Assembly (NCBI GenBank): GCA_020056715.1
Contig: JAGVHG010000078.1
Location: forward strand, 1 to 54,820
DNA from: Phycisphaerae bacterium
GTDB lineage: Bacteria; Planctomycetota; Phycisphaerae; UBA1845
Length of the DNA stretch: 54,820 nt
Direction: 5' to 3'
The notes beneath the pieces are model-generated. The model searched no databases and was not told the DNA's origin. It saw only the letters and a list, made by a program, of their open reading frames with translations. The position numbers and the translations under genes were made by a program. This document shows, piece after piece, positions 17,501-26,956 of the stretch (position 1 is its first letter; the number at the start of each line of letters is the position of its first letter).

Positions 17501-17929
17501 ACGTTCGCAACTTGGGGAGCGCCGATGGATGTGGCCGTCGATCAGACCGGAACCGTGTATGTCGCCGACGCGGGTTGCAACTCGATCCGGGTTATCAAAG
17601 ACGCCGGTTTCGGCCAGGACCTCGACGGTTTGGTGGGCAGCCTACGGGAATTCGTCGCGTCCAATCAGAGCCGCATCTCCGCCGAAGCCGCCCAGCGAAT
17701 CGAAGAAAATCTGCGGCTGTTCGATACGGAGTTTCTGGACGCCAACCGCTTTATGGTGACGACGCTGGCGGGGAGTCCGGACGGACAGGCGGGATTTGAG
17801 GACGGACCCGCCGCATTAGCGCGGTTCAACTCGCCAACGGCCGTTGCGGTCGCCAGTACCGGCGACGGCACGGTCATTTTCGTCGCGGACACCGGGAATC
17901 GCCGGATTCGACGAATCGTCGTGCCTTGA
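14564..17929 (+). CDS. NHL-repeat lipoprotein with IPT/TIG domain
   Basis: 1121 residues. A signal peptide with lipobox LPSC puts Cys28 at the processing site, followed by a Gly/Asn/Asp-rich linker, so it is predicted to be anchored to the outer side of a membrane. Several NHL-like beta-propeller repeats follow (GTAAQATFNYPTGIALDDDG, VYVADQRNGAIREID, GVGDAARFSYPEGLVF, FVADSSNGLIRRVD, DGPAALARFNSPTAVAV, FVADTGNRRIRRI). An IPT/TIG-like domain (PAVMQQGDTGTFTLSGRNL) sits in the middle. Start ATG 14564 with AGGAG eight bases upstream; a GTG at 14555 overlaps that site. Likely a binding or structural protein; ligand unknown. Confidence 0.75.
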   Translation: MPAFYLRYWRIGVSALFVAASGLWLPSCSPGGSSPPANTNGNDGAGDGGNDGAAEAITEANAQEFADAFDGTLAKAMDAILSDPSLLNAKQRQAKRGPNLAAIERGAESISNVAIGGVRGSVRADGTRFATFWPPRFEITMTLEGYETDEGIALDGTVEYNFVRDDRADPPQEFGLRSGTVTVSGRFSGEVTVQSSIVGSQRSTSITSATGVVLLVGAFERPGFLTYVSTIAGTGETGLQNGTAAQATFNYPTGIALDDDGRVYVADQRNGAIREIDLDGTVSTVSSDFQEPYDIGFDSKGKLVVSDQLGGSHDSDESPLLRLVVRGDDRGTITPMILGGENPFSSFPLCPTYSCDGRPPLSAMPWPGGIDVQNQSVLVAQWALGAGLKLVLPDGYLMTLLSNDYPVTTICDETYPGSPSDLVQGNNGEIYYTTGCHAVRVFEPDGTVRTLAGRLQNTLEFADGVGDAARFSYPEGLVFDGERYLFVADSSNGLIRRVDVETGAVIRVAGCVAHTPGLECDDDLTVRDGPGDHAYFDGPQNIAIDKWGDLYVAEAQANVIRLVRIIADPNRTPSVHRFDPAVMQQGDTGTFTLSGRNLTTVQSIDLGAGVTATLERTGYQKVTANVTVAADAEPGPRRLTITTSFGAFTTAEDLSFTVLADTRGGIQVETIAGTGSAEPDRLNYGPAKNTTFAFPGGMHAISSDRLLVADPVEQRIRLIATRVGAVEEFFELLTYAASGTGVDVLGGIIGVFDTIESTLDFLGLGSGIVGQTEDAIRGVAEQSVDEICNTIGVDDCTWLSLPWAGLPYVPGENNGFRLEATFFLPTDIWADPAPFGVNSRFYIADSGNSTVRVVGYDVEQDQPAPMQVFSTDDQPDHPFAVTPENTSVYASLPSSLMLSQLSTNSGAVNGDYASIPRGVPLGIANYDGDSGTDERSIFVADPLNATIWRVVNNGGVSQVKNIRGDVPSFVIGDCVDGPATFATWGAPMDVAVDQTGTVYVADAGCNSIRVIKDAGFGQDLDGLVGSLREFVASNQSRISAEAAQRIEENLRLFDTEFLDANRFMVTTLAGSPDGQAGFEDGPAALARFNSPTAVAVASTGDGTVIFVADTGNRRIRRIVVP

Positions 17930-17950
17930 GCGGGGGCACCTACGCCTCCA

Positions 17951-18424
17951 TCACGGTCGGTGTTGATGGAGCCAGTATTCGCGGAATGCCCGAAGCCGGG
18001 GAAGTGATTCGCGGTCCTTGACTCGTTTGGCCGCCTCTTTGCTGGCGATGATGTCGTCCATGTGGCACACGGGCAATCCTTGCACTTCGACATGGCGCTT
18101 CCATGCTTCATCAAAACCCTCAATCCCGTCCGGCGCAAACACCAAGTCGAGATCGAATGGTCCGCTCTTGAGTTGCACAAAATCCTTTCCGCGTTCGATG
18201 TCGGCGGCTTGACTATCGGTCAAAGGGAACGCCAGTTCTCGCAGCGCAGCGACCAGTCGCCGTCCGTTCTCAGGAGTACGTTCGACGAACAGGTCGGCGT
18301 CCTGCGTGGTGTCGGGAAAGCCAAGCAAGACGGCGCCGGACTTGCCGATGAACAAGTACTTGCAGTGATGGCGCGAAAGGGCCTCGTGGATTTCGGTCGC
18401 CTGCCGGTATTCAAACGCGCCCAT
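17951..18424 (-). CDS. Nucleotidyltransferase-fold protein (AbiEii/DUF6036-like)
   Basis: 157 residues. Motif YLFIGKSGAVLLGFPDTTQD followed by ADLFVE matches the G-G/S...D-x-D core of minimal nucleotidyltransferases used as toxins or antitoxins, with the first Gly pair altered to GK. Later SKEAAKRVKDRESLPRLRAF resembles the C-terminal helix of the same family. Start ATG 18424, which overlaps the end of the small upstream gene by 14 bases, so the two are translationally coupled. Probably a toxin-antitoxin-like two-gene module. It converges with the NHL lipoprotein gene across 21 bp. Confidence 0.65.
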   Translation of the reverse strand: MGAFEYRQATEIHEALSRHHCKYLFIGKSGAVLLGFPDTTQDADLFVERTPENGRRLVAALRELAFPLTDSQAADIERGKDFVQLKSGPFDLDLVFAPDGIEGFDEAWKRHVEVQGLPVCHMDDIIASKEAAKRVKDRESLPRLRAFREYWLHQHRP

Positions 18425-18641
18425 AACCCAACCAACTCGGAAGGTTTTCCTCGCACCAACGGCGGTATTCCTCCATCGTGTCGAAAGCCCGATACGGGGC
18501 GTCGTCGAGAACGGGTTTGTACGTGCGGATGAACGCGTAGCGCATGCGCACGTCAAGGGGGCGGCGCGCCGCGGCCTCGAATTCTTCGAGCCACTCGCGG
18601 GGAATCGTTTCTTCGCTTGCTTTATCTGTCGTCTGCGTTAT
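18411..18641 (-). CDS. Small partner protein of nucleotidyltransferase module (start uncertain)
   Basis: Frame open for about 76 residues: TQTTDKASEETIPREWLEEF, then RRPLDVRMRYAFIRTYKPV, ending RRWCEENLPSWLGYGRV. It fits exactly between the AI-2E transporter stop (18638-18640) and the nucleotidyltransferase start. The only codon that gives the full frame is ATA at 18641, overlapping the transporter stop as ATAA; the first standard start is ATG 18545, leaving 44 residues. Either a non-ATG start is used or the gene lost its start. Function unknown; small acidic/Trp-rich partners are usual beside such nucleotidyltransferases. Confidence 0.45.
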   Translation of the reverse strand: MTQTTDKASEETIPREWLEEFEAAARRPLDVRMRYAFIRTYKPVLDDAPYRAFDTMEEYRRWCEENLPSWLGYGRV

Positions 18642-20011
18642 GGGGAAATCTCCGGTTGGTTTTTAGTCCGCTCCCTGGCGCTCATCACCGTCGCTGGAGC
18701 ATTCATCAGAATATACCGCCGATAGTAGGCGATCCCCAAACACGTCAGCGGGATCGAGAGTAACAAACCCATAAAGCCGAGCAGTTTACCCCAGATAAAG
18801 ATGCCAAGCAGGATGGCGATGGGGCGCAGGCCCGTCGCTTTGCCCATCACCCGTGGAGTGATGAGCGTGTCCTGGATCACCTGGACCACGGCGAACACCA
18901 GCAACGTCAGCAGGACCGATCCCAAGAAACTCTCATCACCCTCGATGGCCCGAAGCCCGGCGAGCAACATCGCAGGCACCAACGCGACGACCGGCAGATA
19001 GGGCACCATGCTGAGCAATCCGATGAACAGGCCGAACGGCACGGCCATGGGCAACCCGATGATCGAAAAACCCAGTGAGAACATCGATCCCATGAGCAGC
19101 GCGATCAGCGACTGCCCGCGAAAATATCGGCGCATGGCGTCGTTGAATTGGGTGAGGAAGTCGACCGTCGCATCGCGGTACTGCGGCGGCAGGAACGTCG
19201 GCCAGGTCCGCGCGTATTCGGGGAAATCGAGCAGCAAGAAGACCAAATACAAAATGACGATGATCAGCCCGGTTAAACCGAGAACCAGGTTCAACGCGAA
19301 GGCGACCACCGTCCACCCCCCCACGGCCAGGCTTTTTGCCAACCCCACCAGCAGACCGCGAAATTCGTCCGAACGGGTGTATTGAACCGCTTCGTCCAGA
19401 CTCTTTCCTAGGTATGTCCCGGACAGTTTTCTGCGAAAATCGGAGAGCCGGTCGGAACGCGGCCGCGTCCCGGCCTCGCGACGGTATTGCATCCAGCCGT
19501 CCTTGAGTTCCGTCCAACCGATCGTTGACTTGGCGGAAGCGGGAACGCCCTTGAGCGTTACCGCGGGATCAGAGGCTTTTGACGCGCCTTCCGCGGCAAC
19601 CGCAGTTGTTTCCGTCGGCGTTTCCCCATGAATGGACGAGGCCAGGTCGTCACGCAGCTTCGCTAAGTCCTCCTGAAACCGATCGACTTGGCTGAGCGTC
19701 AGCGGAATCAAAAGAATGAGCACGCCCAATCCGACGATCCCAAGGCTACCCAAGGTGATCGCGACAGCTAGTCCTCGGTGTTTCGTTTTCAGCTCGAAAA
19801 CCGTCACCAACGGATTCAGCAGGTAGGCGAGGATGACGGCGGCGGCAAAAGGCAGCAGCACATCGGACAGGTAACGCAGCAGCCCCAGGACGATGACGAT
19901 CCCCGCGGCGCCCAGCACCATGCGTACGACGCGGTCGAAGGTGTAGCGTATCTCGTTTGTATCCATGCGCTCTTGGACGCGGATTGGAACGACTAACGAG
20001 CGATTTGGCAA
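18638..20011 (-). CDS. AI-2E family transporter (PerM/TqsA-like membrane protein)
   Basis: 457 residues (442 from the internal start MDTNEIRYTF at 19966). Several membrane helices: about residues 35-80 (VLGAAGIVIVLGLL, VLLPFAAAVILAYLLNPLV), 85-110, then a long loop, and a C-terminal block with GLTGLIIVILYLVFLLLDFPEY, GQSLIALLMGSMFSLGF, GLLSMVPYLPVVALVPAMLL and VIQDTLITPRVMGKATGLRP, typical of the family. The family includes AI-2 exporters and Na+/H+ antiporter-like members; substrate not predictable here. Confidence 0.88.
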   Translation of the reverse strand: MPNRSLVVPIRVQERMDTNEIRYTFDRVVRMVLGAAGIVIVLGLLRYLSDVLLPFAAAVILAYLLNPLVTVFELKTKHRGLAVAITLGSLGIVGLGVLILLIPLTLSQVDRFQEDLAKLRDDLASSIHGETPTETTAVAAEGASKASDPAVTLKGVPASAKSTIGWTELKDGWMQYRREAGTRPRSDRLSDFRRKLSGTYLGKSLDEAVQYTRSDEFRGLLVGLAKSLAVGGWTVVAFALNLVLGLTGLIIVILYLVFLLLDFPEYARTWPTFLPPQYRDATVDFLTQFNDAMRRYFRGQSLIALLMGSMFSLGFSIIGLPMAVPFGLFIGLLSMVPYLPVVALVPAMLLAGLRAIEGDESFLGSVLLTLLVFAVVQVIQDTLITPRVMGKATGLRPIAILLGIFIWGKLLGFMGLLLSIPLTCLGIAYYRRYILMNAPATVMSARERTKNQPEISP

Positions 20012-20018
20012 TTCCAGT

Positions 20019-20041
20019 CGAGCCGCAGGCTTTAGCCCGCG
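20019..20041. repeat. GCGGGCTTTAGCCCGC-type palindrome, intergenic copy
   Basis: 23-bp unit (CGAGCCGCAGGCTTTAGCCC, then GCG) with 8-bp near-perfect arms around TT. Differs by one base from the copy inside the histidine kinase gene at 23702-23724. Confidence 0.75.
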
Positions 20042-20118
20042 TGATGGTTCGCGTGACCTGAAGGGCGACGCTCAGGATAATTCATTCCACGGTTCTACGT
20101 AGAGCGTGTTTAAGAACC

Positions 20119-20143
20119 CCCTCTCCCCCTAAGTGGGAGAGGG
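20119..20143. repeat. CCCTCTCCC hairpin between AI-2E gene and GGDEF/HD-GYP gene
   Basis: Perfect 9-bp stem CCCTCTCCC with a 7-base loop, 15 bp beyond the 3' end of the REC-GGDEF-HD-GYP gene on the minus strand. It may act as a terminator-like or dispersed palindromic element; no clear T-tract. Confidence 0.5.
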
Positions 20144-20157
20144 CTTCTCATACACGC

Positions 20158-22830
20158 CTAAGATCGCGAAAGGGCGGGAGAAACCGGCTCATTGCGTAAC
20201 AGCGTGGGCCGTATATTTTCCTCGACTTCGGGTGCATCGAGCCGGGCCGGCAAATCGGCAAGCTCTTGAGCCTTTAGACGTATCGCCTCTTTGCACTCCA
20301 GAAAGGCTTCGACGATTGCCGGGTCGAACTGCGACCCCGATGAATTGACGATGATCGCTACTCCCTCATCATGACTGACGGCCCGTTTATAAACTCTGTC
20401 CCTCGTGATCGCGTCGTAAACGTCGACAAGGGCGACGATGCGGGCCGCCAGCGGAATTGCGTTGTCCGACAGACCCCGCGGATATCCGGAGCCGTCATAC
20501 CACTCGTGATGAGCATGGATGATGTCGGAGGCCATTGTAAGGAACCCGATGTTCGCCGCTTTCTCCATGACGGGACGGAGCGCATCCACGCCGATGTCCG
20601 CATGCGTGCGCATCATAGCCATCTCCTGCGCGGTCAAGCGACCCGGCTTCCGTAGGATACTGTCGGGAATGGCCACTGTACCGATGTCGTGCAAAGGAAC
20701 GGCGCGTTGCAGATCGTGAATGAAGCGATCGTCGATCTGTTCCCCGATGGTTCTATTGTTCCGCAGTGCGTCGGCGAGAATGATGGAGTATTGCGTCACA
20801 CGCTCCACGTGTCGAGCGGTGTCGTTGCCGCGATGTTCGGCGAGTTTGGCCAAGGCGACGACGATGAGGTCGTGGGTGTCATCGCGGGCCTGCTGGTCGC
20901 GCAGCCCATGAAGCGCCGAACCCGCGATACTCGCGATCATCTCGACGTACTCCAGCTCGCGCGGTTCGAACGGTCTCCCAGCGACTCGATCCGTGACGTT
21001 GAGGACGCCAAGAACCTCAAGATCGGTTCCTAGGGGCGCCGAAAGCAGCGGAACGCCGGCAAAGAACTCGGATTCATCATCATCGCGCCAATTCAGAACA
21101 TCATTTTCCGAATTGACGACGATGGGCCGGCGCGTCTCGAACACTTTGCCCGCGATCGCGGAACCGATCCGAACGCGGACTCGCGACTGCGCCTCCGGTT
21201 CCATCCCGATGCATTTGGCGATGGTCAGGTACTGACGATCCGGGTCGGGAAGCATGACCGAAACCCGACGACTGCCGGTTAGATCGGCGACGACGTTAAT
21301 CAAATGCTCAAGAATCTTATCGGTTGTGGCAGCGTTCCCTATTGCCGGACAGAAATCGAGAAGCATGGAAAGAACGCGGCTTTGTTCAGTGCGAAGCTGG
21401 TTGCTGCGAAGGACGTCTTTGCGTTCGCGACTGAGGCGGGCCATGGAACGAACACGAACAGCAAGCTCGGTGGTGAGAAAAGGCTTCGTCAAATACTCGT
21501 CGGCGCCTGCTTTGAGACCCGCAAGAATATCGGCCGCGTTATTACGTGCGCTCGCGATGATAAGCGGGATATCGCGCGTTTTGGGATTGGCCTTGATCCG
21601 TCTGGTACATTCCAAGCCGTCCATTCCCGGCATCAACACGTCCATGACGATGACGTCCGGCGGGTCTCTCGTAACCGCAGCCAAACCTTCATTTCCATCC
21701 TTCGCCTCGATGATTCGATAGCCCTCTTTGGCAAGGCAGCCTAGGTAGAGGCGCCGATTCGCGGCGTTGTCCTCGATGACAAGAACGACTGCCCGCGGAT
21801 CAGAACCGATTGCGGTTGCCGTTGGGCTTGCGATTGCGCCGGCTTCTCCAGCAAGAGGAGGGATGGAGGGAACTGCGCCATTGCGGTCGCAAACGAGATT
21901 GCGTCCACTTCGTTTCGCCAGGTACAGGGCCTTATCGGCTTTTCGAATGACTTCAGCTAACGAGCCTTTGTCGAGTTCGGCGACGCCGATGCTGATTGTA
22001 ACGCGGCCCGCGGGGGTAGCCGGGTGCGCTATCGCCAGGTTCCAGACATTCTGTCGAATGCGTTCCGCGAGCACGATCGCAGTTTCGGACCTCGTTTCCG
22101 GTGCGAGGACGACGAACTCCTCGCCGCCGTATCGACCGGCGATATCCGATTTCCGGCAGGCTGACGCAATGGCGCCGGCCACGGAGCGTAAACACTCGTC
22201 TCCGGCCTGATGACCCTGTGAGTCGTTCAGCATTTTGAAGAAGTCCACGTCCATCATAAGAATGCTGTACTCATGCTTATGACGGATGGACCTATCGTGC
22301 TCCGCTTCGGCTGTCTGTTCCCATGTGTTGCGATTCATCAGTAGCGTGAGCGTATCAACCCGTGCCTGGAGGGCAAGCTCCCCATTCGTCTCCGCGAGCT
22401 GGTTCATCAGCTTTTCCATCTGCCCGTTTCGCTCGACGAGGTTCTGCTCTGCCTCACAAAGGCGAATTTGAACGGAGATGCGGGCGAGGATCTCATCGAT
22501 GTGGATCGGTTTCGTGACATAGTCCGACCCGCCGGCCGCAAACGCCTGGAGGATGTGCTTGGGATCTGAGTGCACCGTCACGAAGACTACGGGGATCGAA
22601 GCAGTTTCGGGCTGCGCTTTGAGGAGGCGGCAGGTTTCAAGCCCGTCGCGCCCGGGCATGGTTATGTCGAGAAGAACAAGGTCGGGTTTGCGCTCAGCGA
22701 CCAACTGTAAACAAGTATCGCCGTTATGTGCGACAACCGCGTCATATCCAGCTTTGGACAATGCCTTGCTCAGAAGCAGGGCATCGGTCGGCGTGTCGTC
22801 GACGACAAGGATCAGCGGCGGTTTATGCAT
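20158..22830 (-). CDS. REC-GGDEF-REC-GAF-HD-GYP cyclic-di-GMP signalling protein
   Basis: 890 residues, cytoplasmic. REC1 1-120 (DD11-12, phospho-acceptor Asp55 in LLDITMPG). GGDEF domain about 155-315 with intact GGEEF at 235-239 and an RxxD inhibitory-site motif at 226-229. REC2 about 348-465 (Asp397 in VMDVLMPG). GAF about 490-640. HD-GYP about 655-850 with the metal dyad HD at 714-715, HHE at 774-776 and DGSGYP at 779-784. Both synthesis (GGDEF) and breakdown (HD-GYP) of c-di-GMP are therefore predicted in one chain with two receiver inputs. Its start overlaps the stop of the upstream hybrid kinase by 8 bp, so that kinase is the likely phosphate source. Confidence 0.92.
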   Translation of the reverse strand: MHKPPLILVVDDTPTDALLLSKALSKAGYDAVVAHNGDTCLQLVAERKPDLVLLDITMPGRDGLETCRLLKAQPETASIPVVFVTVHSDPKHILQAFAAGGSDYVTKPIHIDEILARISVQIRLCEAEQNLVERNGQMEKLMNQLAETNGELALQARVDTLTLLMNRNTWEQTAEAEHDRSIRHKHEYSILMMDVDFFKMLNDSQGHQAGDECLRSVAGAIASACRKSDIAGRYGGEEFVVLAPETRSETAIVLAERIRQNVWNLAIAHPATPAGRVTISIGVAELDKGSLAEVIRKADKALYLAKRSGRNLVCDRNGAVPSIPPLAGEAGAIASPTATAIGSDPRAVVLVIEDNAANRRLYLGCLAKEGYRIIEAKDGNEGLAAVTRDPPDVIVMDVLMPGMDGLECTRRIKANPKTRDIPLIIASARNNAADILAGLKAGADEYLTKPFLTTELAVRVRSMARLSRERKDVLRSNQLRTEQSRVLSMLLDFCPAIGNAATTDKILEHLINVVADLTGSRRVSVMLPDPDRQYLTIAKCIGMEPEAQSRVRVRIGSAIAGKVFETRRPIVVNSENDVLNWRDDDESEFFAGVPLLSAPLGTDLEVLGVLNVTDRVAGRPFEPRELEYVEMIASIAGSALHGLRDQQARDDTHDLIVVALAKLAEHRGNDTARHVERVTQYSIILADALRNNRTIGEQIDDRFIHDLQRAVPLHDIGTVAIPDSILRKPGRLTAQEMAMMRTHADIGVDALRPVMEKAANIGFLTMASDIIHAHHEWYDGSGYPRGLSDNAIPLAARIVALVDVYDAITRDRVYKRAVSHDEGVAIIVNSSGSQFDPAIVEAFLECKEAIRLKAQELADLPARLDAPEVEENIRPTLLRNEPVSPALSRS

Positions 22831-25675
22831 GATGAGGCCCTTCGATCTGTTCGAGCGACGCGGCGAATGCGCGAAGTCGGTCGAATTGTTTTTCCAGTTC
22901 GGACAGCAGGGGCGACGCCGAGATTACTTCATCCTGTGTACCCACTTCTTCCAATTGCGCCGCGATCCGGCGGGTCGGTTCGGCGCAAATGTTGGAGGCG
23001 GACCCTTTCAAACTGTGCGCGGCAGCGTGGAGGCGTTTCTGATCCGTGTTCGTACACGCCTCCCGCAACTCGCCCAACAGGCCTGGAATGGAGTCCAGAA
23101 ACACCGTTAGTACCTCGTCGAACAGCTCCCTGTCGCCGCCGAGGTTGGTCATCGCCTGTTCGAGATCGATGGGGCTTGGTGACATAGAGTCTCCTTGTAC
23201 GGGGTTCTCCCGTGTTTCGTCGGCAGAGGCGCGCTCTGAAATAACATACGATGTGCGTGGAAGGACCCACTTAGTGACCATGGTCCGAATATCCTCCAAT
23301 CGAAGCGGCTTGCTAACATAATCGTTCATTCCGGCCTCCAGACATCGCTCGCGGTCGCCCTTCATGGCGTGGGCGGTCATGGCGACGACCGGTAAGTCGT
23401 CCCAAGCCGGGTTGGCGCGGATGGCGGAGGTAGCCTGGAAACCATCCATGACCGGCATCTGAACATCCATCATCACCAGGTCGAACGTTTGTGTTTTGAG
23501 CACTTGCAGGGCGAGTTGTCCGTTCTCCGCCTCAACGACGCCGCAACCCAGCTTACGCAGGATGCCCGTCGCGACGCGGCGGTTGACGGCGTTATCCTCG
23601 ACGAGAAGGACCTGAGCAGTAATGAGGTGCTCGACCCGAAGCTCAAGGGCTTCGGGTCTGACGCCAGGCTGTTCGGACGCGGCGACGCCGGATTCCACCA
23701 CCGAGCCGCGGGCTTTAGCCCGCGCGGACGAATCCTGACACAGGAGATCGAGCAGAACGTCCATCAGCAGTGATTGTTTGACGGGCTTGGTGAGGCAGGC
23801 TTCGCAAGGCGACGCATTCTGCGGGTCAATTTCTCGTTTTGTGCCCAGAGAACTAAGCAAGACGATTTTCGGAGTTCCGTAGTTCGCGTTGCCGACAACG
23901 GTATGAGCCACCTGCAGCCCATCCATGCCGGGCATTTGCACATCCAGCAGGAGAAAATCGAAGGGCTTACCGGCCGCAACGGCGTTGTGCAACGTTTCCA
24001 GGCCTTCACTGCCGCTTGACGCGGCGGTCGCGCGACAGCCCCACGACTCCAGCAAGAGCTGGAGCACTCGCCGGTTGGTCGGATTGTCGTCGACGATAAG
24101 AATGCGCTTTCCCGCGAGCGTGGGCGCGTCCATTGACTCGGTCGGGCTTGGGACCGTCGATTGGCCGTCCGGCGCTCCCGCGAGGGGGAGTGTTACACGG
24201 AAGGCGAACGTACTTCCCTTGCCCGGCTCACTCTGCACCGAAATCGTTCCGCCCATCAACTTCACGATCTGTTTGCAGATGGTAAGGCCCAGGCCGGTCC
24301 CGCCGTACTTGCGGGTAGTGGTGCCGTCGGATTGCGTGAAACTCTCAAACACCGCGGCGATCCGATCCGAAGGAATCCCGATGCCGGTGTCCGACACGAA
24401 GAACCGAAGCGCCGCCTGGCCTTGTCGTATCGCTTCGACTTCCGTTCCGACGACGATCTCGCCCTGCTCCGTGAACTTGACCGCGTTGCCCAGCAGGTTG
24501 AGGAGGACTTGTCGAAGGCGCAGCGGATCGCCGTGGACGAAACGCGGCGTAGCGGGATCGATGCCGCAGATCAGCTCCAGGTCTTTCCCGGCGGTCTTGT
24601 GCGAGACCACATCCAGGGCCCCTTCGACGACCGCGATCAAATCGAACGTGGTGGCTTCGAGTTCGAGTTTGCCGGACTCGATCTTCGAAAGGTCGAGGAT
24701 GTCGTTGAGCAGGTTGAGCAACGAGTAAGCGCATTCCCGCACCGTGTTGAGATAGTCGTGCTGCTGGGCGGTCAGCTTCGTGTCCAATGCCAGCTCCGTC
24801 ATCCCGATGATTCCGTTCATGGGCGTCCGAATCTCGTGGCTCATGTTGGCCAGGAAATCGCCCTTGGCGCGGTTGGCTTCTTCCGCGTGGAGCATTGCCT
24901 CGCCCAGGCGCGCGCTAAGCTCTTTCAGTTTCGCCGTTCTTGCCGTTTGCTCCGCGACGGCGGCGCGCATGGCCCGCGACATGCGTTGCCCATAGCAGGT
25001 AATACCGCCGATCATCAACATGACCGCTCCAGCCAGCACGGACTCCATCTGCCGCAGACGATCCGCGTATTCCACGTGCTGCGTGATCTGCTTGTGCATG
25101 AAAGTGCGTACGCTCGCCTGTAGTAATCCGAGAGAGTCCAGCAGCTCGGCGTACGTCCTGTCCATGGTCGCCATCCGCTCGCCGGCCTCAGACCAAACAC
25201 CCTTGAGTGTTTGGGCGATCGCTAAATCCGACGGTTCGCCCCGCTCGAAAAATTGGAAAATCCGTGAGGCTTCCGCGACCATGACCTCCATCTTGCCGTC
25301 GATGTTGTTGAAATGGTCGGTCAACTCCCGTTGCGTAGATTTATCCAACGACAAGACATTTTGTCTTGCAACCGCCATCGCTTCATGGTACGCCGTCAGC
25401 GCCTGCCGCATCCGCTCGCGCTCGGCGGACACATTCCGGCCGTCGATCACGTCATTGCTCGGAGCGTTGACAAGCGAGGCCGCTGCCCCGATTTCCGTAT
25501 ATCGGCCCAGACGGTCGAGCCAATCGGCGTTGACGGCGCCCGACTCACGAATGATGTTGTTCAGGTGGTGATTAAGCAGTAGTCCGGCGCCGACCGTAAG
25601 CAGATTGAAGGCCGCCCAGAGGAAATAGAGGTGGTACCAGGAGAGTCGAAAATTCTTCGGATTCAAAGATGCCAT
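22823..25675 (-). CDS. Hybrid sensor histidine kinase (HK-REC-REC-HPt)
   Basis: About 950 residues. Order: a membrane helix near residues 16-34, a roughly 180-residue sensor region without recognised domain, a second helix near 213-225, HisKA with phospho-His in [18 protein letters not shown] (about residue 280), HATPase with N box [14 protein letters not shown]1 DTGIGIP and G2 GGTGLGL, REC1 ([12 protein letters not shown]), REC2 ([20 protein letters not shown]) and an HPt domain ([13 protein letters not shown]). A complete multistep phosphorelay. ATG 25675 is chosen; GTG 25729 is also in frame. The REC1-REC2 linker contains a GCGGGCTTTAGCCCGC palindrome (23702-23724). Overlaps the downstream c-di-GMP gene, its likely partner. 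Confidence 0.92.
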   Translation of the reverse strand: MASLNPKNFRLSWYHLYFLWAAFNLLTVGAGLLLNHHLNNIIRESGAVNADWLDRLGRYTEIGAAASLVNAPSNDVIDGRNVSAERERMRQALTAYHEAMAVARQNVLSLDKSTQRELTDHFNNIDGKMEVMVAEASRIFQFFERGEPSDLAIAQTLKGVWSEAGERMATMDRTYAELLDSLGLLQASVRTFMHKQITQHVEYADRLRQMESVLAGAVMLMIGGITCYGQRMSRAMRAAVAEQTARTAKLKELSARLGEAMLHAEEANRAKGDFLANMSHEIRTPMNGIIGMTELALDTKLTAQQHDYLNTVRECAYSLLNLLNDILDLSKIESGKLELEATTFDLIAVVEGALDVVSHKTAGKDLELICGIDPATPRFVHGDPLRLRQVLLNLLGNAVKFTEQGEIVVGTEVEAIRQGQAALRFFVSDTGIGIPSDRIAAVFESFTQSDGTTTRKYGGTGLGLTICKQIVKLMGGTISVQSEPGKGSTFAFRVTLPLAGAPDGQSTVPSPTESMDAPTLAGKRILIVDDNPTNRRVLQLLLESWGCRATAASSGSEGLETLHNAVAAGKPFDFLLLDVQMPGMDGLQVAHTVVGNANYGTPKIVLLSSLGTKREIDPQNASPCEACLTKPVKQSLLMDVLLDLLCQDSSARAKARGSVVESGVAASEQPGVRPEALELRVEHLITAQVLLVEDNAVNRRVATGILRKLGCGVVEAENGQLALQVLKTQTFDLVMMDVQMPVMDGFQATSAIRANPAWDDLPVVAMTAHAMKGDRERCLEAGMNDYVSKPLRLEDIRTMVTKWVLPRTSYVISERASADETRENPVQGDSMSPSPIDLEQAMTNLGGDRELFDEVLTVFLDSIPGLLGELREACTNTDQKRLHAAAHSLKGSASNICAEPTRRIAAQLEEVGTQDEVISASPLLSELEKQFDRLRAFAASLEQIEGPHHA
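23702..23724. repeat. GCGGGCTTTAGCCCGC-type palindrome inside histidine kinase gene
   Basis: CGAGCCGCGGGCTTTAGCCC plus GCG; perfect 8-bp arms (CGCGGGCT) around TT. Read as part of [11 protein letters not shown] in the linker between the two receiver domains, where an insertion would be tolerated. Confidence 0.75.
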
Positions 25676-25938
25676 CGGCCCGTCTTTCGTGGAACGCCCC
25701 ATCACCCGTGGATCAAAACACCGGACCACGCCTAGCCGAAGAAATCCGTGTCAAACTTTCATCGCCGCCTTGCCGGCAAATTTGGTACTAGACCCGTGGC
25801 TTCGCTGATATCGTCACGAAAGACGGCCGTATGTAGCTTCCGAACTTGGAATGAGTCGCACGGCGAATAGCGGACTTTGCCCCGTTATTGTGCCCTTGGC
25901 CGGATGACCCAATGGAACGTAAAGGTAAGTGCATCTAA

Positions 25939-26019
25939 CAGAACCCTAAGCGCGGGGCCTGAATGCACCGTACATACAGCGTGGCCGGCCTGTCGCTGGC
26001 GCTCCGGGTTCGGATTCTG
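25939..26019. repeat. Dispersed imperfect palindrome, family 2, intergenic copy
   Basis: Starts CAGAACCCTAAGCGCGGGGCC and ends GTCGCTGGCGCTCCGGGTTCGG. The ends are related to 41341-41398 (CAGAACCCCAAGTGCAAGCG... GGCGCTCCGGGTTCGGAG), and the left end to 34355-34380. The 25730-26152 gap (about 420 bp, between the kinase and the next gene) holds this repeat and otherwise nothing I can assign. Confidence 0.55.
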
Positions 26020-26152
26020 CGGCGTCGCCGTACCCGGACGGGACCGCCGACGCGGTCACGCACTTGATCCGGACGTCCGCCGCGTTCCCCTCTCGCCATT
26101 CCCGGCCCGGATGGTAGAATCTTCGAGAAGCGGCACTGTCAAGGGAGCCCCG

Positions 26153-26659
26153 GTGCAGAAGGAAAGCGTTCAAACCATCCTCCGAACATTGAATCATGCT
26201 TCCGTCCGTTATCTTATTGCGGGCGGATTGGCCGTGGTTGCGCACGGCTATGTTCGATTTACGGCGGACATGGATCTGATCCTGGATCTCGAGGATAACA
26301 ACGTACGCCGCGCCTTGGCAGCGCTGGCAGGATTGGGCTATCGACCGCGACCGCCGGTGCCGATGGAACAGTTTGGCGATCCCGCGGCCCGCGAAGACTG
26401 GAATCAGAAAAAGGGTCTAACTGCTTTTTCTTTGCACAGTCCTACCCATGCCGCCACCGAGGTTGATCTCTTCGTGGAGTGTCCGCTGGACTTCGAACGC
26501 GCCTACGCCTCGGCACTCCGTCTGGACGTAGCGCCGGGTGTGCCGGCGACCTTCGTCAGCTATGATGACCTGGTAGCGTTGAAGCGAAAGGCTCGGCGAC
26601 CACAAGACCTGCTAGACTTGGATCAACTACGGCTCATCCACGAGCAGACCGAGAAATGA
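26153..26659 (+). CDS. DUF6036/AbiEii-like nucleotidyltransferase
   Basis: 168 residues. Core motif YLIAGGLAVVAHGYVRFT followed by ADMDLILD gives the G-G...D-x-D signature of minimal nucleotidyltransferases, and TEVDLFVECPLDFE and SYDDLVALKRKARRPQDLLD are typical downstream elements. GTG 26153 is chosen because AAGGGAG lies five bases upstream and the conserved part starts just after; an in-frame ATG exists at 26111. Overlaps the next small gene by 4 bp (ATGA). Probably the toxin- or antitoxin-like half of a two-gene module. Confidence 0.75.
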   Translation: MQKESVQTILRTLNHASVRYLIAGGLAVVAHGYVRFTADMDLILDLEDNNVRRALAALAGLGYRPRPPVPMEQFGDPAAREDWNQKKGLTAFSLHSPTHAATEVDLFVECPLDFERAYASALRLDVAPGVPATFVSYDDLVALKRKARRPQDLLDLDQLRLIHEQTEK

Positions 26660-26847
26660 CCGGAATGATTGCGGACCAGGCGGAACAGTGGGATCGCGGT
26701 TGGCACGAGCATAAGGTTCGCCAGCTTGTGCGACTTGCACGTTTGCCCTTCGTCGAAAAGCTATCTTGGTTGGAAAACGCGCAAACCCTAGTTGACGCGC
26801 TAGCGTTGGCCAGGAACGAACGCTTAAACGGCACACGCCGTCATTGA
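26656..26847 (+). CDS. Small helical partner of the 26153 nucleotidyltransferase
   Basis: 63 residues, ATGA overlap with the nucleotidyltransferase stop, so translationally coupled. Sequence (HKVRQLVRLARLPFVEKLSW, then LENAQTLVDALALAR) looks all-helical with no catalytic motif. Similar small proteins accompany DUF6036-type nucleotidyltransferases. Function unknown. Confidence 0.6.
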   Translation: MTGMIADQAEQWDRGWHEHKVRQLVRLARLPFVEKLSWLENAQTLVDALALARNERLNGTRRH

Positions 26848-26956
26848 TCTGAAGCGGCTTTACCGACACGGTCCCAACGACCCGCGGTGGCGGGCGGGTC
26901 GCATATCGGGTTGCATCTTATCGACAATCGCCGATCGGCAATCGACAATATCCCTC

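Noticed and set aside
22823-25729. Reading the hybrid kinase from GTG 25729
   Set aside because: Kept as an alternative only; the extra 18 residues are not needed and no good ribosome-binding site precedes the GTG.
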